Assembly: GCA_021397845.1 (NCBI GenBank)
Contig: CM038052.1
Location: forward strand, 138,823,854 to 138,887,853
Source of the DNA: Areca catechu
Lineage: Eukaryota; Streptophyta; Magnoliopsida; Arecales; Arecaceae
Direction of reading: 5' to 3'
Length of the DNA stretch: 64,000 bases
Below the pieces are notes generated by a model. It was not told the origin of the DNA and did no database searches. It saw only the letters and a list, made by a program, of their open reading frames with translations. This document shows positions 54,301-64,000 of this stretch, in pieces (the stretch's first letter is position 1; each line of letters opens with the position of its first letter). The position numbers and the translations under genes were made by a program.

Positions 54301-55700
54301 TGATTTAGTTCTTTATGCATGACCATCATCTAGTTTCGGTCATATTCAGCTTCTCTAATATATGAGGTTCTATTTGTGATACAAAGGCTAGGTAATCATG
54401 TGCATCTCTATGTGATGACCTAGTCCTAAGACCTTGTGAAAGATCACCAACAATTAATTTTCTTGGATGAGAAGTTATGTACCTCCATTCCCTTGGTAGA
54501 TCAGCTTGATCCTTACATATCGTTTCTTCTCCTTCTTGAGTTTGTCTTTCTTGTATGCTCATGTCTTCCATTTCTTTTTGAATTGTACCTGCATCATTTT
54601 CTACACACTCTTCTTTCTTAGAAGGTGAAGGGTTAGTTTCATAAAAAATAACATGCATAGATTATTCTACAGTAAGAGTTCTTTTGTTAAATACTCTATA
54701 TGCTTTGCTATGTAATGAATAACCAAGAAAAATTACTTCATCAAATTTAGTATCAAATTTTTCTAGATTATCTTTACCATGTTAAGCACAAAGCATTTAC
54801 AACCAATACATGAAATAATTAATATTGGATTTCTTTTCATTCCAAAGCTCATAAGGGGTTTTCTTCAAAATAGGACGGATCAAAATGCGGTTTAAAATAT
54901 AACAAGCAGTGTTCACTGCTTCTGCCCAAAAGTACCTTGGAAGATTGCCTTAACATAACATTATTTGGGCCATCTCTTTCATTGTCCTATTTTTTCTCTC
55001 TACAATACCATTTTGTTGTGGTGTCCTAGGAGTGGAGAAGTTGTGATCAATGTCGTTTTCTATGCAATAATCATCGAAAAATTAATTTTCAAATTTAGTG
55101 CCGTGATCACTTCTAATTAAAACTATTGAAAGATTTTTCTGATTTGAAACCTTTTTGTAAAATTTTGAAATACTTTAAAGGTTTCACTTTGTGAGTAATA
55201 AACAAAATCCAAGTAAATCTAGAAAAATTATCTACTATCACATGAGCATATTTCATACCACCTAGGCTTGTGGTCTTAGTTGGTCCAAATAAGTCCTTGT
55301 GAAGTAGCTCAAGGGGTTTAGTAGTTGAATTATATTTTTGGGTTTAAAGCTCCCTCTAGTTTGTTTACCCATTTGGCATGTATCACAAATATGATTAAGA
55401 TATTTTTAAATTTATGCATGCCTCTAACTAAATTCTTGAAAATTAACTTGGCAATAGTATGCATGCTAGCATGACCTAATCGTCTATGCCAAAGCAAGCA
55501 AGATCCCTTGGTCTTAGCATTCATTACAACTAGACTGAAACTACTTGACATGGCAAGATCATTAAGGTCTACCACATAAATATTTCCAAGTCTATGTCCA
55601 ATAAACTTACTACTAGAATCAAGAGAGTTTGTTATAATACATATAAATGATTCAAAGATAACCTTGAAGTCTATATCACATAATTGGCTGATGCTTAACA
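54301..55700 (-). pseudogene. pol: Integrase of copia element 2
   Basis: The pre-integrase zinc-binding block (in 55330-55902) reads CLLWHRRLGHASMHTIAKLI. The late core (about 54960-55070) reads TPQQNGIVERKNRTMKEMAQ with the catalytic Glu, in broken frame. The C-terminal part (54650-54770) reads FLGYSLHSKAYRVFNKRT, and a charged linker to RT is at 54326-54658. The region with the first two catalytic Asp (55070-55320) is frameshifted. Confidence 0.85.
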
Positions 55701-55990
55701 AATTATGCTTCAATTTATCTACTAGCAATACATTTTCAATAAAAGTACAGGGGATTATTTTGATCTTATCAATTTCAATTATTTTTCCTTGTACTTCAAA
55801 AGTAACCATACCTCCTTCTTTCATCTCCAGGATGATAAATTGATCCTTGTCACCCGTCATATGCCTTGAACAGCCACTGTTGAGATGCCATATTTTCTTC
55901 AATTTTTAGACTGCAAGATATTCCCGCACAATCAAGAAGTTCTTTTAGGTACCTAAGCTAACTTGGGTCCTTGCAGGTTAGCGAAGGTGG
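55701..55990 (-). pseudogene. pol: Protease of copia element 2, catalytic Asp changed
   Basis: The motif reads WHLNSGCSRHMTGDKDQFI. The codon at 55879-55881 is AAC (Asn) where the family has the catalytic Asp. The following strand residues (GGMVTFEVQGKIIEIDKIKI) are kept and continuous with the pre-integrase region over 190 residues without a stop. Confidence 0.88.
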
Positions 55991-57799
55991 TCTTTTGAGA
56001 GCCCAAATCTATCTTACTTTATTCTTGACATTTCTAAAGATATTATTTAAAAGCTTTATGTCCTAACCCTTTGCATGCATAACATTCAACTCTAAATTTT
56101 AAAAGGATGCAGATTTTGAAGTTCTAGATGTTGATGCATGAGATGCAAATATAAAAGATTTTTTATTTGAGCTCTTTGGAACATACAATGTAGCTTTAGG
56201 AGTAGAAGCAAAAATATTTGTTGCAAAAGCTTTTTGAGATATTAATTTTGGAGCATAAGCTTTTGGTGTCACAAAAGTAGTAGCTGAAATTCCATTTGAA
56301 ATTGAAGAATTAAAATTGATTCCAGCTTTATTTCTAGAATTTCTTTGATCTTTTAAATCAAATCAAACTTGTTTGAAGATAATGTAAGTTTTTCAACAAG
56401 TGGCTTGAGTTTTCCAACCTCCTTTTTCAAATCATTGTTTTCAATAGTTAAAGCTTTGTTCTTGTTGAGATATACATTGTTTTCAATTTCTAAGGCTTTA
56501 AATTTTCAGAAAAGACATATAAATTCTTTTGCAATATATTGTTCTTTTAAGAAATTTTATCTTTTTTCTTTAGTAAAAATTCATTGATATTTTTTAAGGA
56601 TCTAATTTTTACTTCAGCCTTTTTGAATTCAAATAATAATTCATGAAAAGCATAATTTAATTCATCAAATATAAATTCTAATTAAGGTTCGGGGGATGTT
56701 ACCTCGTCTTCGAGACCCATTAGACATAGATAGCAATTTTTATGGTCTCTTCCTCTTCAATTGAGGTGGATTCCTCCCTATCGCTCCATGTAGCAATCAT
56801 AGCTTTCTTTTTCTTCTTCTTAAAGGTTTTCTTCAATAATAGACAATCTGGATGAATGTGCCCTGGTTTCTTACATTCATAGTAGGTAGGGACTTGTTCC
56901 TTTTCTTTCTCCTTGTCCTTATCCTTATCTTTACTATATTTTTCTTTCTTATAGAATTTATTATGATATCTACCTTTTTTTCCTTATAAATTTTCTGAAT
57001 CTCTTCATGACCATTGCGATATCTTCGTCTTCTAGATCATCTTCGGAGGAGGTGTAGTCATCTTCCGATTCCTCATCATATCTTTTAGAATCAGATGTAG
57101 TCTTGAATGCAATAGTCTTCTTTTCTTTTGATCATCTTTAGTTCGGTGCTGCATAGCCAATTTGTGGGTGATGAGTAAACCCATTAATTCATCCAGATAA
57201 GGTGTTTAGATCTTTCGCTTCCTGGATGGCAATCACTTTGGGGTCCCACTTGTCCAGAAGTGATATGACGATCTTCTATACTAAATCAGCATTTGAATAA
57301 ACCCTACCAAGACATTTCAAACCATTAATAATATCTATAAATTGAGTAAACATGGCAATGATAGTTTTAGTAGGTTCTATTTTAAATAATTCGTAACTGT
57401 GTACAAGAAGATTTATTTCGAAGTCTTCACTTGGAAAGTTCCTTCGTAGGTCACTTCGAGTTTGTCTTAAATTTCCTTTGCTGAAGGACAAGTGAAAATT
57501 CGATTAAACTCGTTAGCATCCAAAATATAATATAATAAATTCATTACTTTGGCATTTAATTCCCACATGTTCGTGTCATGTTCATCCCAGTCCTCTTCAG
57601 GCTTTAGGACATCCATGCCATTAATTTTAATCATAGGAATATGTGGCCCTATTAGAATGACCTTCCATAATTGAAAATCGATAGCTTGTATATAGATTTT
57701 CATTCTAGCTTTCCAGTAAGAATAATTAGTGCTAGTGAAGAGTGGAGGTCTATTAGCAGATTAGTCTTCGGCCATGGATGTACTTATGGGATGAGCCAT
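55991..57799 (-). pseudogene. gag: Gag of copia element 2, start at 57799
   Basis: The ATG at 57797-57799 begins MAHPISTSMAED and soon meets a stop. 57467-57703 reads MKIYIQAIDFQLWKVILIGP with YYILDANEFNRIF. 57276-57491 reads VHSYELFKIEPTKTIIAMFT and GLKCLGRVYSNADL. The knuckle near 56840-56885 reads YYECKKPGHIHPDC, with its first Cys changed to Tyr. A long helical, lysine/asparagine-rich tail (56370-56600) suggests a coiled coil. Stops and frame changes are numerous. Confidence 0.83.
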
Positions 57800-57831
57800 C
57801 AATCTTTACTCTTAATGTATTCAGAGACACT

Positions 57832-57843
57832 GCTCTAATACCA
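57832..57843 (-). promoter_or_regulatory. Primer-binding site of copia element 2
   Basis: TGGTATTAGAGC on the minus strand, one transition away from the tRNA-Met site, two bases from the LTR end at 57846. Confidence 0.85.
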
Positions 57844-58554
57844 ATTGCTACCCAGGTGGCTTTTCCAAGTGGGAGATGAATTGGAAATTTAAAAAATTTA
57901 TGCAATAATGTGCTCTTTGAAATTCCTTATGAGTGTTAAGTGCTGTGATAGGATAATTGAATGCAGAAGCATAATCAAATAAAAAAAGAATAACATAAAT
58001 ACAAGCAAATTATAGTGGTTTGGAGCAATCCGCTCCTACATCCACTATACAAGATTACCACTTAGAATTTCCACTAAATCCCCCACTGGAATGCAGTCAG
58101 ATTGTTTTAACAAGCTCACATCCAAACCTCTATACTTTGGTTTTTAAACTGGGCTCACCAAAGAAACCCAACTTGGTTTTACAAGGATCACCAAGAACCC
58201 TACACTTGGTTTTAACATAGGCTAACCAAGAACCTATTTGGTTTTTAAATCGAGCTCACCAATAACCCAACAATTCAATAAAAGAATTGTTAAGAAAAGC
58301 AACTTAATGATAAATAGATTTTTGTCGAATAGTTGCCGATGCAGCTCGAGAGAAGCCCAATTGATTGCACTTTAATGCACTTGGTTGGCTTCTTCACTAT
58401 CTTCAATAAATGCTTCAAGCCTTAGTTGATAGTTGGTGAAGGCTTGAAGACTGTCTCGAATGCTCTTGCAGTGCTCTCTTGCTTACAAGCTTTCAATATA
58501 GCATTTACTCTTTTTCCTTTCAAAAGCTTCCTTCCAAGTAGTTCAAATCTCTCA

Positions 58555-58562
58555 AATATATA
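58555..58562 (-). promoter_or_regulatory. TATA box of the copia 2 LTR
   Basis: GACTATATATTTGAG on the minus strand, the probable promoter. The motif cluster lies upstream of it. Confidence 0.6.
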
Positions 58563-58691
58563 GTCATGTACCCTTCTTAGGCAGTTTTAGTCATTGTAGA
58601 CCGTTGGGATGTGACATTTGATCGTTGGAATACTTTTTGGATTCAAATTCCACGTTCTGGAACTAGCCGTTATAAGTCTGAAATCGACCTT

Positions 58692-59125
58692 CGAGTCGGC
58701 TCGGATTACTCGAGTCAGCTCAGATCCTTAAAGTAGTTATGGTTAAGTTGACTCTCTTCCATCTAGTTGGCTCAATTGCATGGTATTCTGATTCCTCACT
58801 CTATAAGAGTCGGCTCGCCTTCAAAATGTAGTCTACAAAAGTCAACTCTTTCTCTTTAAAGTTGGTTTTGTTGGCTGTAGTTCTCAGAGCTCTTTTTCTA
58901 GACTTTGGAGGAGTCAACTCGAATCTCTAAAGAGTCGGCTCAGATGTCTGACTAAATGATAGAGTCGGCTCGGACTTTCTTTGGATCGGCTCACCTGTCT
59001 AATTTAGGAAGTGGTACTCTTGATGAGTTGACTTGGGTCCCTTAGAGTTGGCTCGGATATCTACATGCTAGAATCCTCATGCATGCCATGTGCCAGAGTT
59101 GGCTCTCTTCTGTTCGAGTCAGCTC
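58692..59125 (-). repeat. Cluster of near-palindromic GAGTCRGCTC motifs
   Basis: Copies or close variants at about 58692, 58711, 58806, 58932, 58962, 58984 and 59114, plus weaker ones (GAGTTGGCTC, AAGTCAACTC, GAGTCAACTC) between them. They are irregularly spaced (roughly 20-130 bases) upstream of the LTR TATA box, as transcription-factor sites would be. Confidence 0.7.
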
Positions 59126-59262
59126 AGGTGAGTTCTTCATTGAATTTTCAATTCTTTTCCATAATTCATCCAGCAAGGCTTCAAGCTTTCAAGATGTCTT
59201 CAAACTTTTCTTACAACATACTCAAAGTAATTTTAAGCTTGAAATAACCTAGAAGTAACCCA

Positions 59263-59542
59263 TTTGATTGTTGTTACTTAAGTTTTTCTTTATGAGGTCA
59301 ACACATAACAAAGAGTTTCTCGAAGTCATGATCGGATTGAGAAGATTCTGGACTAGTAGGTCGATTCTACTAGGAGTGTGGATATTAGAAATATTTGGTA
59401 AGATGGCATGGCCGTCCTGAGTCTGAAGACACAAGGATTACCTAAGAAGAACTGCAATTGATTGATCTAGATATTCTAGAGCATTACCAGAGCAATATGA
59501 AAACTAACTCAATGGAGTCGAGTTCTCCCCATCCCAGGAGAA
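59263..59542 (+). pseudogene. pol: Chromodomain tail of chromovirus I
   Basis: The plus strand reads RIEKILD (from about 59332), two stops, then frameshifted chromodomain remnants, LIDLDILEHYQSNMK-type sequence and the purine tract CCCAGGAGAA before the LTR. Everything upstream has been displaced by copia element 2. Confidence 0.75.
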
Positions 59543-60723
59543 TGATGAGAACATCAGATAGCACAGATCTTGATGCACATATTTGAACAAATATTTATTT
59601 TTTATATTTTTATATAGGTATATTGGAATTGGGTATATTATTTTTATTTTCATTATTCTTGTATCCAGATCATGCATGGATCTCAAAGCATGATACTGGA
59701 TTAGTATGGAGTCTATTTTTTAGGTTAGGCCAATTATTTCAGTTTGACTTGAGTCCCAATATTTTAGTCTATCTGGTCTCCAATCTAATGGAGAGTCCTA
59801 GAATTTTGGTCTCCAATTTTTGGAGGACTAGGGTCTATTTAAAAGAGTTCCATGTATCAATTGAAACATAGACAAATATTGAAAAAAGGAATTTTGTTTC
59901 CGACTCCCTTCCTTTCTTCATCCTCTCTTTTTCCCCTTCTTCTTCCTCTCTTCTCCTTCTTCTCCTCTTCCTCTTCTTCTCTATTACTTCTCACTCCTAC
60001 CAACTATAGTGGTTTGAGAATCAAACTCCTCGATCCCTTTATTATACCTTCAACAAGCAACAAAAGCCCTGACACCCACTTTCCTTGTTTCAACTCGCCG
60101 CCACCTATAGCAACGACCACCCATCATTGAGCCACCCATTGTCATCACCTTTCCTTCAACATCGCCATCGAGTCCACCACCTCCAATGCATTGGAGAGGT
60201 CCATGGCCAAGTTGACAATGACTGCCCCTTAATGGACACCAGCCGCCCCAAAATACTCCACCCGCAACCCAAACCCATTGTTCCACCATTCTCAGACTTG
60301 TCCGACCATCGGACCCATCCAAACGCATCACCATCGAAGCTTCTTCCACCATCCTTACCACCTTCAATGATCAAATACCATGCTAAAATCGCCTAGCTCC
60401 TCTTACGCTCATCGACAACCACCAAAACACCCATGCCACCGTCTCTTCATGCCACCATGCATTGACCGAGCTAATCTTCCCTCCGGCACCGGGTCCTTCA
60501 AGATTGCTAGTGAGCCCTGCCAATTTCCATCCCTAAAGATCGCCTATTTTGGCATGATCGTGAAAGCCCCCATAGGTTTGGCATGATCATGAAGGCAAAT
60601 ACCCTTCTGCCTGCCGACTTAAGTATAAATTCAAAAAAATATAGAAAGGAAAAAAAAATTAAAAAAATTAAATTGGTTTTAGAAAACCAATTTGGGCTCC
60701 ACCATTGAAATCCTGAGCATCAT
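59543..60723 (+). repeat. 3' LTR of chromovirus I (right end tentative)
   Basis: Starts TGATGAGAACATCAG after the purine tract. TATTTAAA box at 59836-59843. A C/T-rich block (59925-60000) and a C-rich, CCACCAC-containing block (60060-60560) resemble the GC-rich cores of other LTRs here. A possible tip GAGCATCA ends at 60723. A perfect 11-base inverted repeat with a 2-base loop (AAATTGGTTTT) lies at 60670-60693. Confidence 0.6.
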
Positions 60724-61362
60724 TATCCTGTTTAGCACATCTTGATCAGCACATGATCGAAGAGTCCGCTTACCTTTCAGAGAACTTCTAGAAGACTGCA
60801 TCAACCATATTTTTGGATTTATTAGACAAGATCTAAAATTATTTTGGCTTAAAAAATGCTGACCGCAACTGTTATTTTTTTTGGTATTCTAGGTCTAAGA
60901 ACTTTATCGGACTTGTCATCCATCCAGAATCTCAGATTGACTTGGTCAACACCTCCTTTTCCAGTTTCAACCACTATCAAGTTTATGACCACCCTTTCCC
61001 ACTTCAAATATTTAATTGATATTGGTAGTGAGTTTATTTCTTTAGTTTTACTAGATTATTATATTAATTGATATGATTAGCATAAAGCCGGTAGAGGATG
61101 CGGGCGGTGCATTGTAGATCTTGGAATTTAGAAAAGTATGCATTGCTCAGAGTGTGCCGGTGGCATGTCGCAGGGCCTAAAATCCCTGGTGGAACATGCA
61201 TCACCCTCAAGAGCCGTGCATAATCTGGATGGGATGTCATGGAGCTTTCATGCTATGGCTTGAATTCCTTTTGCCCCTATTTCTTGGGAGCCGCACCTTG
61301 CTTGCGGCAGTCCCTTTGGCCATGGTTTGGGTTGTGTTCTTGTCCTTAGAGACCCTACATCA
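60724..61362. other. Unassigned sequence
   Basis: About 640 bases. Only short open frames, no recognisable protein or RNA motif, no LTR end with a matching duplication. It leads into the minisatellite. Confidence 0.3.
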
Positions 61363-61640
61363 GATGGGAGCTCGACCTCAAGTAGAAGCTCAACCTCAGA
61401 TGGGAGCTCAATGACCTTGGACGGGAGCTCGGCCTTAGACAGGAGGTCAACCTCGGATGGGAGCTCGATCACAAATGGGAGCTCGACCTCTGGCAGGAGC
61501 TTGACCTTAGGTGGGAGGTTGACCTCAAACGAAAGCTCGACCTCGGATGGGATCTCGACCTCAAGCAAGAGCCCAACCTCGAATTGGAGCTCGACCTCAG
61601 ATGGATACTTGACCTCAGGCAGGAGCTCAACCTCAGATGG
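61363..61640 (+). repeat. 18-base minisatellite, about 15 copies
   Basis: The unit is GATGGGAGCTCGACCTCA with variants such as GGCAGGAGCTCAACCTCA and GACAGGAGGTCAACCTCG. One copy is 20 bases long. Both strands stay open across the array: plus encodes SSTSDG-like hexapeptides, minus encodes PSEVEL-like hexapeptides. No homology to a known protein is evident. Confidence 0.9.
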
Positions 61641-64000
61641 GCCAGGTGGCACCCCAGCCACCATGATGCCTGGTTGGAGCCCATATGGGAGTCATGTCAA
61701 CGGCTCTCCTTGTCACATGCCTCCGTGGATGCTACGTAGGTGGTTCTCTGCTTCAAGAGCCAATGTTGAGCAAGGACACAAAGAAAAGAATAAGAAGAGA
61801 CAAGGAAGATGGATTAGAGAGCCCTGTCTTCTCAAGTGACACCACTTTTCACCACAATGGGACTGTCTTCTTGCTCTCGCATCAACACACACCCTGAGTT
61901 CCCTGGATTGAGTCTTCCATAGCTCATCACCTAAGTGAGATCCCATGGATTGTTGACACATACACTTTTCATTTCATTCTAATGTACTCTAGCCCTCTGC
62001 AACTCCACTCCTCCATGTGCCATCCTCCAAGAAGCTAGACAAAAACACATTAAGATCCCCTTCCACTATAGATTTTGTTCCATCTTCTCTCTCTTTGTCC
62101 CTCGTTTGCTTCTTCTCTGACTACTCTCCACTCTTATTTCAAACTTAGAGGAGACTCCAAGCCTCCTCTATTTACCTCTTCAAGAGATTGACTTAGACAT
62201 CAAAGAGTCCACCACTGGGAACCCATTCTCGGTGTGTTAGACTTTCTGATCTTTTCTATCTTGAAAGATCGACTCCCAATGATAGAATCCTACGAGGCCT
62301 TCTTGGCTTCATGTCAACTCATCCATTGCCATTGCAACCTTATCTGAGTCAAGCCCGAAGTAGCATCATCACCAAGAGATTCATAATAGATTTCATCTTG
62401 GTATGCACCCTATTCCTACAATGAGCCTTCTATAACCAACATACATCACAAGGACCCATATTGATAGAGACCAAGTCATGTACAATCAAACTATAGTAGC
62501 CTCACTGTGAACAACCAAGACACCTTAGGTCTAAGGCTAGTCACATAATTGTAGCATCGAGTAAGCTACTGATGAGTGGATAGCCATCTAAGTGACTTCT
62601 CATAATAATTATGCTCATTATTCTTGTTCTATAATAACTACCTGTACTCTCACTTTAAAATCCCTGCAATATGGACTCAAAACCCATCTATCCAAAGAAA
62701 GCGATTCGTACACTAATTTTACTCGATCAATCACAATCCCCATGATGATCCATCGATCGGGAATAATTTAGGAATTAATCACTAATAACACATGCTTCAA
62801 ATTCTTATCTTTTGATAATATTTGTCATCTTCTTGTTAATCCCTTGGGATGATTCCTGGATATGTTATATAATATAAATGAAAAAAATAATCCAATTTTA
62901 TTGATTTCAATAATTTAAATATAAAATTTTGTTCTTAGAATTTGTTTATATGTGTGAACCTAATTGGCTTCTAAGACATACATCTAACATTACATTCTTT
63001 TGCAAAGTCAACTATTGCATTATGCGATGACCACTTTGAGATTTATGCAAATGGACTGGAAAAAGATGTTGGGGTGCCTTCAAAATTGTGCAACATGTTA
63101 TTCAATAGTTGATGTTACAAAGGAAGGTCAATCATTCTTTTGCACAAAAGATAAAACCCAGCCCAACCTAATTCAAAGATAAATCCTCTTCTTTAAATAA
63201 TTAACAAGGACTAAGTATAGTTTGCAATCCAATTTGCATGAAAGACAAATCCTGCCTTCAAACCTCATTTCTGACATGCCTCTTTCATTCTTGTGCACCG
63301 CACCAGTCCCGCCCAATCCACTTTAAAGTTAGAATGGTATGATGTCATGTATAGCTACAACACATGGACTAAGTAGAGTTTGTGATCCCATTTTTTTAAG
63401 CGGGTGAGATAATGGATAATTGATAATGTGTCCATAGGAGGAATCCTTGTGTTGTCGACACTCCCTGTTCCTCAAAAAAACACAACCACGAATCTACAAA
63501 CATCGCTACCCCCTCTTTTATTTCTCTTATTTAAAGGTATGGTGGAAATTTCTTATGGAAATTTGTTATTTGAAAAACTCCTAGGTTGTATTTTCCCTTT
63601 TTCTAGCTATCTGTAATATTTTCCTTCTGGATGAGGGTTTTTTCATCCTTGAAATAAATATCTAATTTTTTTCAAACTAATCTCTTTTGAGTTGATTCTT
63701 TTGGTGTGGTTCCTCTCTGGTGGGTAAGCCAAAGACCATTCAGTTCGAGGTCGATATTCTCGGTATGACTAAAGATGAACTCTGAAATAAGATTGGAATG
63801 CTACTGCCATTTTTTAGTCCTTTGGGCTAGGATTAACATCGATTAGGCTGATGTCAGTTACCCATCATAATTATCCCTTCTGTCTTGGAAGGGACGTGGC
63901 AGATAGGTGTTATTTCCTTATTGGCCATTGATTGAGAAACATTAAATATATGTTTTCATTGCCCGTGTCGAGTGCGTGGATATCCAAACAGTCTCATCCC
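61641..64000. other. Unassigned AT-rich sequence, possible LTR fragment at the end
   Basis: About 2.4 kb with only short open frames (60-80 codons) and no domain I recognise. At 63528-63665 a TTATTTAAAGG box is followed about 120 bases later by GAAATAAATATC, a TATA-plus-polyadenylation arrangement seen in LTRs, but no TG...CA boundary or primer site was found. Confidence 0.3.

Larger units (their letters stand above)
50767..59262 (-). mobile_element. Sirevirus-like Ty1/copia element 2, minus strand
   Basis: Read right to left: 5' LTR (59262-57846), primer site TGGTATTAGAGC (57832-57843), gag from 57799, protease, integrase, RT, RNase H (to about 52926), a spacer, and an additional ORF (52429 to about 50780) in the same orientation. 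An extra ORF downstream of pol is a known feature of the Sirevirus genus. The 3' end is cut by LTR H. Confidence 0.83.
57846..59262 (-). repeat. 5' LTR of copia element 2 (outer end approximate)
   Basis: The inner end is TGCTACCCAGG (plus) next to the primer site. The outer end is probably AGTAACCCA at 59262. It contains repeated words around CTCACCAA.AACCCAACTTGG (58150-58270), a TATA box (58555-58562) and a cluster of GAGTCGGCTC motifs. The next recognisable sequence is a chromovirus tail. Confidence 0.7.

Noticed and set aside
60085..60396. Open frames of about 100 codons on both strands, possible host gene
   Set aside because: C-rich low complexity (CCACCA words) inside a probable LTR, both strands open, no homology recognised.
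61363..61640. CRISPR-like regular repeat array
   Set aside because: No spacers: the 18-base units are directly contiguous. The context is plant retrotransposon DNA.

Overview
This is eukaryotic, almost certainly plant nuclear, DNA: a stack of decayed LTR retrotransposons with no host gene I can support and no tRNA or rRNA gene. The evidence is Ty3/gypsy elements with C-terminal chromodomains, initiator-tRNA-Met-type primer sites (TGGTATCAGAGC), a Tat-lineage gypsy element with an extra RNase H and an antisense ORF, and Ty1/copia elements. All of these are typical of repeat-rich flowering-plant chromosomes. Almost every coding region carries frameshifts and stops.

Layout. 1-11961: minus-strand chromovirus A (pol, gag, leader, 5' LTR; its 3' LTR lies left of the window). 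It is interrupted at 4813-9809 by plus-strand chromovirus derivative P1 (5-bp target duplication CCCAC). 11967-12525 and 21223-21648 are two halves of a plus-strand antisense-type ORF of a Tat element. They are split by complete minus-strand chromovirus B (12526-21217, duplication CTTCT). 21958-25616 is internally deleted minus-strand chromovirus C (duplication CGATG). 26021-32531 is a pile of minus-strand chromoviral LTRs with a short pol remnant. 32532-40687 is minus-strand Tat element 2 (antisense ORF, tandem repeats, integrase, extra RNase H, RT, protease, gag, 5' LTR). 40688-42120 and 49124-49341 are a minus-strand copia element split by complete plus-strand chromovirus derivative P2 (42121-49123, duplication CAGTC). 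Two more plus-strand LTRs follow (49342-49970, 50103-50766). 50767-59262 is a minus-strand Sirevirus-like copia element with an additional ORF downstream of pol. 59263-60723 is the tail and LTR of another plus-strand chromovirus. 60724-64000 is mostly unassigned and holds an 18-bp minisatellite.

The most interesting signals are structural. (1) Five chromoviral copies with different LTRs share a leader module about 280-330 nt upstream of the gag start. It contains a 7-bp stem with a 9-nt loop, a box TTAGCCCAAAA (one base different in C), and, 66-70 nt further on, a second short hairpin. The stems show compensatory base changes. A third small hairpin is seen in four of the five. (2) P1 has no normal left LTR. 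It begins with a perfect 68-bp inverted repeat made from the LTR's own 3' end, yet has a clean target duplication. (3) In two LTR families (P2 and C) a primer-binding site has been captured inside the LTR tip. (4) P1 and P2 share one architecture: gag kept, protease/RT/RNase H gone, and the late integrase core plus chromodomain kept. This suggests a non-autonomous lineage.

All alignments were made by eye. Boundaries with TG...CA ends and matching duplications are firm; other boundaries are approximate.
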